Origin: Bacteroidota bacterium | Lineage (GTDB): Bacteria; Bacteroidota; Bacteroidia; Chitinophagales; Chitinophagaceae | Assembly (NCBI GenBank): GCA_023436425.1 | Contig: JAEZJD010000282.1 | Span: forward strand, 1 to 12,063 | Direction of reading: 5' to 3' | Length of the DNA: 12,063 nucleotides | In this document: positions 7,796 through 12,063 of the stretch, piece by piece | How the letters are laid out: the number at the start of each line of letters is the position of its first letter | How positions within the stretch are numbered: the first letter of the stretch is position 1 | Program-made: the position numbers and the translations under genes | The notes under the pieces: generated by a model | Databases searched by the model: none | What the model was told of the DNA's origin: nothing | Seen by the model: only the letters and a program-made list of their open reading frames with translations

Positions 7796-7836
7796 CGCAA
7801 ATTGCGGTAAAAGTAGTAAAGAGGGGAAAAAAGCAA
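7796..7836 (-). promoter_or_regulatory. Possible otsAB promoter with small palindrome
   Basis: The minus strand has TTG (7836-7834), an 18-bp spacer and TACTTTTA (7815-7808), one base off TAnnTTTG. The predicted start near 7801 falls in the palindrome CGCAA-A-TTGCG (7796-7806), which could be an operator. The promoter overlaps the T run that follows the structured end of sRNA copy 2. Both elements are short and imperfect. Confidence 0.4.
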
Positions 7837-8124
7837 CTAAAGATGGAGAAACTATCACCATCCTCCCGCAACCGGAAGTTGCAGGAGGAAGAAGTTTTCC
7901 GAGGGATCTGGGATGGTGATTAGCTTGTTACAGTTTCTTTCGAAACGGTAGATCAAATAATTCAAAGGATTTGGATCAAAACGGGTTTCTGACGGATTAG
8001 GATTCTTTTTCTGGCTTCACAAGGATTGGATTCAGTGCTTTTCTGGACGTTAGGGTTTTTGGTCGTTCTGGATATTGGTTCGAATTTTCTCTGAGATATT
8101 GGATTTGTTGGTTTATCAGTTGGA
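7827..8124 (-). ncRNA. Candidate ~300-nt small RNA or otsAB leader, copy 2
   Basis: The locus has the same promoter block as copy 1 (8201-8127) and the same kind of body: A/C-rich, with ATCC nine times on the minus strand between 8126 and 7921. The box at 7990-7966 (AGAAACCCGTTTT, then AAATCCT) matches copy 1. The 3' part is strongly structured (7920-7854), and a run of six T occurs at 7832-7827. That T run starts about 21 nt after the outer stem, so termination is less certain than in copy 1. Two readings are possible: a free RNA of about 300 nt ending near 7827, or a 5' leader of about 365 nt ahead of otsAB whose structure controls readthrough. Sequence outside the promoter, the box and the repeats has diverged strongly, as for paralogous RNAs under structural rather than sequence constraint. 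No known RNA family is recognised. Confidence 0.6.
7854..7920 (-). promoter_or_regulatory. Nested hairpin at the 3' end of RNA copy 2
   Basis: The outer arms ATCACCATCC (minus 7920-7911) and GGATGGTGAT (7863-7854) are perfectly complementary over 10 bp. Inside lies an 11-bp hairpin, CCTCCTGCAAC (7888-7878) with GTTGCGGGAGG (7872-7862), with a 5-nt loop. Its one non-Watson-Crick pair is G-U on the minus strand but C-A on the plus strand, which supports a minus-strand RNA. The inner and outer stems share two bases, so they may compete. It could be a terminator, a stabilising 3' end or an attenuator ahead of otsAB. Confidence 0.7.
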
Positions 8125-8126
8125 TG

Positions 8127-8201
8127 ACACAAAAGTAATATGCTGCAAAAGCCTGTACAATGGCAGTTTTGCTCTTTTTTCCGGCTATGGTAATTACTGC
8201 A
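8127..8201 (-). promoter_or_regulatory. Promoter block of sRNA copy 2
   Basis: The minus strand carries TTG (8160-8158), a 20-bp spacer and TACTTTTG (8137-8130). The block aligns without gaps to the copy 1 block at 312-386. Predicted transcription starts near 8124. Confidence 0.75.
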
Positions 8202-8293
8202 TTAATGCGAGTTGAGCGTAGTTGTAATACGATGCTTTACGAGGGAACGCTACGTACTTCTACGAAAATTTTCACGTTTCTAGGAGCATTCAC
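8202..8293. other. Short gap between sRNA copy 2 promoter and CBS gene
   Basis: Nothing clear is seen here apart from a small palindrome around GAAAATTTTC (8263-8272). There is no good terminator for the cystathionine beta-synthase gene, so readthrough into the RNA locus is possible. Confidence 0.4.
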
Positions 8294-9652
8294 TTAGGCC
8301 AGCGCCTGTATAACATCGTATTTGGTGATAATCTGGAAGTTCCCCGCTTCGTCTTTCGCCAACACAGCGCCAACTTCTTTATTGATTAAGGTTCCAAGTT
8401 TTTCTATCGGAGTTTCAAAGCCTACAACAGGAAACGGCTTTTCCATAACTTTTTCAACTTTCTCGCTTTTTATTTCTGCATTGCTGAACAACTTTTGAAA
8501 CAAACCATTTTCACTGATCGAACCAATTAGTTCACCAGACGAATCACAAACAGGTATGTGTTCAATGTCATATTTTTTCATCAGGTCAACGGCTTCTGAA
8601 ACAGATTGCGTTGGCTCAATTGTTATCAGGCGTTGTTTCCCTCTTGCATTCACAACATCTTTAAATGTCTTCACATCAAAAAAGCCGCGGTCAGCCATCC
8701 ATTGATCGTTATACACCTTTGCCACATAACGACTTCCGTGATCGTGAAGAATTGCAACAACCACGTCGCCTTTTTTCAATTTGTTTTTCATGTGCAGCAA
8801 TCCCGCAATGCAGCTTCCTGCACTATAACCGCAAAACAAAGCCTCTTCTTTTGCAAGCCTTCGCGTCATCACGGCACCTTCTTTATCCGTCACCTGCTCA
8901 AAATGATTAATAACACGCATGTCGTAATTAGCAGGCACAAAGTCCTCACCGAAACCTTCCGATACATATGGATGCACTTCACTCATATCAACTTCACCGG
9001 TACGAAAATATTTTGTGAGCAAAGAGCCAAAAACATCAATGGCCCAAATCTGAATGTTTGGATTTTTTTCTTTTAAAAATTGCGCAGTGCCTGTAACAGT
9101 TCCGCCGGTTCCTGCCGTTACAACAAGGTGAGTAATCTTTCCATCTGTCTGCCTCCAAATTTCGGGACCTGTACTTTCGTAATGCGCCAAACGGTTGGCG
9201 AGATTGTCGTACTGGTTCATCAAAAACGAGTTCGGAATTTCTCTCGCTAACCTTGCTGCAGTTTGGTAATAGCTTCTCGGATCCTCAGGCTCCACGTTCG
9301 TCGGGCAAATGATCACTTCTGCTCCCAAAGCCTTGAGAATATCAGCCTTCGATTGCGATTGTTTATCTGTGGTTGTAAAAATGCATCTGTATCCTTTCAC
9401 CACCGCAGCCATCGCCAGCCCCATTCCGGTATTGCCCGAAGTACATTCGATTATTGTACCTCCCGGTTTTATTTTTCCTTCCGCTTCAGCCACTTCCAGC
9501 ATCTTCACCGCCATCCGGTCTTTGATGGAGTTACCCGGATTGAAGTACTCCACTTTCGCATATACATCGCACGGCAACTCTTTTGTGATCTTATTCAAAC
9601 GCACAAGCGGAGTGTTTCCGATTGTCTCTAAAATATTATTTCTAACATCCAT
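8294..9652 (-). CDS. Cystathionine beta-synthase with C-terminal CBS pair
   Basis: This PLP enzyme of the beta-replacement family condenses serine (or an activated serine) with homocysteine to cystathionine, or makes cysteine by a related reaction. The catalytic domain (about 1-325) shows the PLP lysine Lys44 in NSIKDRM, the substrate loop TSGNTG (71-76), the phosphate loop GTGGT (181-185), GYSAGS (275-280) and DHGSRY (304-309). Two CBS modules follow (about 336-390 and 398-452), which in this family bind adenosyl ligands and control activity. There is no N-terminal haem domain of the animal type. The start is ATG at 9652, 5 nt downstream of a TACATTTG element. It is divergent from hutU across 94 bp. 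Single-domain O-acetylserine sulfhydrylase is excluded by the CBS pair; the true substrate (serine or O-acetylserine) cannot be told from sequence. Confidence 0.92.
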   Translation of the reverse strand: MDVRNNILETIGNTPLVRLNKITKELPCDVYAKVEYFNPGNSIKDRMAVKMLEVAEAEGKIKPGGTIIECTSGNTGMGLAMAAVVKGYRCIFTTTDKQSQSKADILKALGAEVIICPTNVEPEDPRSYYQTAARLAREIPNSFLMNQYDNLANRLAHYESTGPEIWRQTDGKITHLVVTAGTGGTVTGTAQFLKEKNPNIQIWAIDVFGSLLTKYFRTGEVDMSEVHPYVSEGFGEDFVPANYDMRVINHFEQVTDKEGAVMTRRLAKEEALFCGYSAGSCIAGLLHMKNKLKKGDVVVAILHDHGSRYVAKVYNDQWMADRGFFDVKTFKDVVNARGKQRLITIEPTQSVSEAVDLMKKYDIEHIPVCDSSGELIGSISENGLFQKLFSNAEIKSEKVEKVMEKPFPVVGFETPIEKLGTLINKEVGAVLAKDEAGNFQIITKYDVIQALA

Positions 9653-9657
9653 TGCGG

Positions 9658-9665
9658 CAAATGTA
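9658..9665 (-). promoter_or_regulatory. -7 element of the CBS gene
   Basis: TACATTTG on the minus strand matches TAnnTTTG and ends 5 nt before the ATG, which predicts a leaderless transcript. No clear -33 TTG is seen at the right distance. Confidence 0.55.
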
Positions 9666-9695
9666 AACGAATTATGTACTTAGCTGAAGTGGTAC

Positions 9696-9715
9696 CCTGC
9701 CTGCCGGCAGGCAGG
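9696..9715. repeat. Perfect 20-bp palindrome, REP-like
   Basis: CCTGCCTGCCGGCAGGCAGG is a perfect inverted repeat in the gap between the divergent CBS gene and hutU. It lies about 20 bp upstream of the hutU -7 element and 30 bp upstream of that of the CBS gene. Palindromes of this CTGCCGGCAG type recur between genes in many Bacteroidota, so it is probably a dispersed repeat; an operator serving both promoters is the alternative. Confidence 0.7.
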
Positions 9716-9734
9716 TATTCAGTCGGTGGGCTTT

Positions 9735-9742
9735 TATCTTTG
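9735..9742 (+). promoter_or_regulatory. -7 element of hutU
   Basis: TATCTTTG matches TAnnTTTG exactly and ends 4 nt before ATG 9747. This argues against the in-frame GTG at 9726 as the start, because that codon lies upstream of the promoter element. The transcript is probably leaderless. Confidence 0.6.
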
Positions 9743-9746
9743 TAGC

Positions 9747-11534
9747 ATGGTGCACACATACAATCCAACGAAATACAAAACACCCACAGGAACACAACTC
9801 AATTGCAAAGGATGGATACAGGAAGCTGCTTTGCGTATGCTGTTGAACAATCTCGATCCTGCAGTTGCCGAAAAACCCGACGAGCTGATTGTATATGGTG
9901 GTCGCGGAAAAGCTGCACGCAACTTTGAAGCACTTGATAATATCATTAAAGCATTGAAAGTTTTGGAGAACGACGAATCACTGCTCATTCAAAGTGGTAA
10001 GCCTGTTGGCATTTTAAAAACGCATAAAGATGCGCCGCGTGTTTTAATTTCTAATGCGCAGCTCGTCCCCAATTGGGCCAACTGGCAGCATTTCGACGAG
10101 TTAGAAAGGAAAGGATTGATGATGTACGGACAAATGACCGCCGGCAGTTGGATTTACATAGGCTCGCAGGGCATTGTGCAAGGCACGTATGAAACATATG
10201 CGGCGATCGCGGACAAAGACTTCAGCAATCGGCAATCAGCCATCAGCAATCTGCAGTCGGAAAATACCAACAACTTACCACCTAAAACTTATAACTCTCT
10301 TAAGCACACCCTCAACGTCACCGCTGGTCTCGGCGGCATGGGTGGCGCACAGCCACTGGCTATTACTATGAACGAAGGTGTCGCCCTCATCGCCGAAGTA
10401 GAAGAATGGCGTATTGACAAACGCATCGAAACAAAATATCTGGACGAAAAAATTGCAGATATTGACGAGGCAATAGATCAGGCGTTAAGATATAAGGCCA
10501 ACGGTGTAGCGAAAAGTATTGGAGTACTTTGCAACGCTGTTCATTTATTACAACGATTGGTAGAGCGGAACATCGTTCCGGATACATTGACAGATCAAAC
10601 ATCTGCACACGATCCTATAGCATATTGGCCGCACGAAATTTCATACGAACAGGCAAAAGTTTTGCAGGAGAAAAATCCGGAACAATTTATTGAATATGCT
10701 TACCGGTCCATGTACCGCCATGTGCAGTTGATGGTAGAACTAAAGGAAAAAGGTGCCATTACATTTGATTATGGAAATAATATAAGAGCTCGGGCATACG
10801 AGTACGAGGTACGAAATCAAAAATCGGCAGCCAGCAATGAAAACGCCAAACTGCAAACTACGAACTCAAAACTGTTCTCCTTTCCCGGTTTCGTTCCAGC
10901 TTATATACGTCCGCTGTTCTGTGAAGGCAGGGGACCGTTTCGCTGGGCTGCACTCAGCGGCGATCCAAATGACATTGCCGTTACAGACGAAGTCATTGCC
11001 CGATTATTCCCGCACAACACTTCTTTATTGCGTTGGCTGAAACTGGCTAAAGAAAAAATTGCATTTCAGGGACTACCTGCACGCATTTGCTGGCTGGGCC
11101 AGGGCGAACGGGAAAAAGCAGGACTTGCATTCAACGAACTTGTACGCACACGAAAAGTAAAAGCTCCCATCGTCATTGGTCGCGATCATTTGGACACCGG
11201 CTCCGTGGCATCTCCCAACCGCGAAACGGAAGCAATGCTCGATGGAAGCGATGCTGTTGCGGATTGGCCCATTTTGAATGCATTGGTGAATACCGCAGCC
11301 GGCGCAAGCTGGGTAAGCCTTCATCATGGCGGCGGCGTCGGCATGGGCTACAGCATACATGCCGGAATGGTGATTGTTGCCGATGGAACTGAGGATGCAG
11401 AACAGAGATTGAAAAGAGTGTTGAGAAACGATCCGGGTTTAGGAGTTATCCGCCACGCTGATGCGGGCTACGAAACCGCGAAAGATGTTGCCAGGGAGAA
11501 TGGGTTAGATTTAAATGAGCGGCTGTCACACTGA
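9747..11534 (+). CDS. hutU: Urocanate hydratase (urocanase) with two repeat insertions
   Basis: It converts urocanate to 4-imidazolone-5-propanoate using tightly bound NAD+, supplying the substrate of HutI encoded about 4 kb away. Family blocks are present throughout: YGGRGKAARNF (50-60), MYGQMTAGSWIYIG (126-139), the NAD-binding VTAGLGGMGGAQP (191-203), FPGFVPAYIRPLF and LPARICWLGQGERE with the conserved catalytic-site Cys448. SLHHGGGVGMGYS comes near the end. Most bacterial urocanases have about 550-560 residues; this one has 595. The surplus lies in two places: about residues 160-184 (before VTAGLGG) and about 350-376 (before FPGF). Both are encoded by degenerate 7-bp tandem arrays (10224-10300 and 10794-10874). 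The frame stays open and all core motifs remain, so the enzyme is probably active. ATG 9747 is preferred over GTG 9726 because the latter precedes the -7 element. Confidence 0.95.
   Translation: MVHTYNPTKYKTPTGTQLNCKGWIQEAALRMLLNNLDPAVAEKPDELIVYGGRGKAARNFEALDNIIKALKVLENDESLLIQSGKPVGILKTHKDAPRVLISNAQLVPNWANWQHFDELERKGLMMYGQMTAGSWIYIGSQGIVQGTYETYAAIADKDFSNRQSAISNLQSENTNNLPPKTYNSLKHTLNVTAGLGGMGGAQPLAITMNEGVALIAEVEEWRIDKRIETKYLDEKIADIDEAIDQALRYKANGVAKSIGVLCNAVHLLQRLVERNIVPDTLTDQTSAHDPIAYWPHEISYEQAKVLQEKNPEQFIEYAYRSMYRHVQLMVELKEKGAITFDYGNNIRARAYEYEVRNQKSAASNENAKLQTTNSKLFSFPGFVPAYIRPLFCEGRGPFRWAALSGDPNDIAVTDEVIARLFPHNTSLLRWLKLAKEKIAFQGLPARICWLGQGEREKAGLAFNELVRTRKVKAPIVIGRDHLDTGSVASPNRETEAMLDGSDAVADWPILNALVNTAAGASWVSLHHGGGVGMGYSIHAGMVIVADGTEDAEQRLKRVLRNDPGLGVIRHADAGYETAKDVARENGLDLNERLSH
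10224..10300 (+). repeat. Degenerate heptanucleotide array inside hutU, no. 1
   Basis: Eleven consecutive 7-bp units can be laid out. The first five follow AGCAATC (AGCAATC, GGCAATC, AGCCATC, AGCAATC, TGCAGTC). After a junction unit, five follow ACYTANA (ACCAACA, ACTTACC, ACCTAAA, ACTTATA, ACTCTCT). The array encodes a Ser/Asn/Gln-rich stretch (SNRQSAISNLQSEN and following) where urocanases normally run straight into the NAD-binding segment. Confidence 0.7.
10794..10874 (+). repeat. Degenerate heptanucleotide array inside hutU, no. 2
   Basis: About eleven and a half 7-bp units are visible: GCATACG, AGTACGA, GGTACGA, AATCAAA, AATCGGC, AGCCAGC, AATGAAA, ACGCCAA, ACTGCAA, ACTACGA, ACTCAAA, ACTG. 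The AATCGGC/AGCCAGC units resemble those of the first array. It encodes a Lys/Asn/Thr/Ser-rich insertion just before the conserved FPGFVPAYIRPLF block. Confidence 0.7.
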
Positions 11535-11552
11535 ACCTCACAGACAATAAGC

Positions 11553-11612
11553 TAAAAAGTATCGGCGTGTTAAACGGCGCTACCTGCGCTCGAACACCTT
11601 TTGCTACGGGTG
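11553..11612 (+). terminator. Weak hairpin region after hutU
   Basis: GTGTT (near 11567) and AACAC (near 11596) can pair around an inner GCGC/GCGC stem, followed by CTTTTGC. The T run is short, so this is at best a poor intrinsic terminator for hutU. Confidence 0.25.
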
Positions 11613-11718
11613 AGAGGCACCGCTCTCAAACGAAAGCCGACCGTATATTGGCGGTGAAGCCATCTTAATTGTCACAGGCAATTCAGCATCTCTTGCTTTT
11701 CTCGGGTTTGCGCTTCTA

Positions 11719-12036
11719 TTAAATTGTTTTGTTGCCCCTTCGTTGAAGTGAGCGAGGAAAACGATGGGCAATTCTTGAAATAGGAGTGACTGTAAACAAG
11801 CTTTTGGTGAAAGCAATCGACTGCTGCCTCAAAACCGGTTTAACTAGTTTTGGCTCAGCAACCGTTTCTTTCTGTTCACATTTCAAATGGTAAGCACGGC
11901 AAAACCATTCCTTAATAGAGTCCTCGGTCATTCCTTGCGCCATGAACAGTTTTATTTGACCGGTGAGTTCCTGGTAAACACCTCTTCCTTTGAACTCTAG
12001 GCGCAAAGTATGATAGAGTCGCGAGGAGAGTTGAGA
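11719..12036 (-). CDS. Possible partial hypothetical gene, N terminus missing
   Basis: A minus-strand frame is open from the contig end to 11719. The first two thirds read like a plausible helical protein (QELTGQIKLFMAQGMTEDSI, then KEWFCRAYHLKC). Its only upstream ATG (12051) falls in the adapter-like last 27 bases, so the true start is not in the window. The C-terminal third (after about 11820) looks less natural. A second minus-strand frame (11816-11604, ending near YGRLSFESGASHP) overlaps it and reads better there, so a frameshifted or decayed gene spanning about 12036-11604 is possible. No family is recognised, and it may not be a real gene. Confidence 0.3.
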   Translation of the reverse strand, partial: SQLSSRLYHTLRLEFKGRGVYQELTGQIKLFMAQGMTEDSIKEWFCRAYHLKCEQKETVAEPKLVKPVLRQQSIAFTKSLFTVTPISRIAHRFPRSLQRRGNKTI

Positions 12037-12063
12037 ATGTCTCTTATACACAAATGACGCAGC
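12037..12063. other. Residual Nextera transposase adapter at contig end
   Basis: The last 27 bases match the reverse complement of the Illumina Nextera read-1 adapter (mosaic end TGTCTCTTATACACA, then TGACGC and GC) at 23 of 27 positions by memory. All four differences are an A in place of another base. This is most likely synthetic sequence left in the assembly, not genome. Confidence 0.85.

Noticed and set aside
9726..9746. GTG at 9726 as the hutU start
   Set aside because: It lies upstream of the TATCTTTG element, and the seven extra residues do not fit the family; ATG 9747 is better.
10224..10300. CRISPR array
   Set aside because: The units are 7 bp, have no spacers and lie inside the hutU reading frame.
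11567..11600. Integron attC site (GTTAAAC followed by an inverted GCGC region)
   Set aside because: There is no matching RYYYAAC partner at the other end, and no integrase or cassette pattern.
12037..12063. Natural Tn5/IS50 transposon end
   Set aside because: The match continues beyond the 19-bp mosaic end into the adapter-specific tail, and it sits exactly at the sequence end.

Overview
The window (about 43% GC by eye) looks like a contig end from a member of Bacteroidota, most likely Chitinophagales/Chitinophagaceae. The reasons are TAnnTTTG-type promoter elements just upstream of several start codons, weak Shine-Dalgarno sequences, a bacterial single-RRM protein with a Gly-rich tail, a bifunctional OtsA-OtsB fusion, and an arginase-type formimidoylglutamase. 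The family-level assignment is inference.

Layout. Positions 1-390 hold a candidate minus-strand small RNA with its own promoter and a textbook intrinsic terminator. At 571-939 (minus) is an RRM RNA-binding protein gene with its terminator. At 1191-3176 (plus) is an ABC-F ATPase. From 7758 down to 3173 (minus) runs a tight gene string: otsAB (trehalose-6-phosphate synthase/phosphatase), hutI and hutG, with about 23-27 bp gaps; hutG overlaps the 3' end of the ABC-F gene by 4 bp. Between otsAB and the cystathionine beta-synthase gene (8294-9652, minus) lies a second copy of the small-RNA locus, about 7827-8201. hutU (9747-11534, plus) is divergent from the beta-synthase gene across a 94-bp gap that holds a perfect 20-bp palindrome and two facing TAnnTTTG elements. 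The last 500 bp hold only a doubtful partial minus-strand reading frame, and the final 27 bases look like residual Nextera adapter.

Function. HutU, HutI and HutG are successive steps of histidine breakdown (urocanate to imidazolonepropionate to formimidoylglutamate to glutamate plus formamide). They sit in two separate transcription units, and hutH is not in the window. The two downstream genes appear to be co-transcribed with trehalose synthesis.

Most unusual signals. (1) A two-copy RNA family about 300 nt long, with a shared 75-bp promoter block (62/75 identical, no gaps), an AUCC-repeat-rich A/C-rich body and structured 3' ends. I cannot match it to a known RNA family. (2) Two degenerate heptanucleotide arrays inserted inside the hutU reading frame, which account for the extra length of that enzyme. 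(3) Apparent leaderless transcription of three genes.
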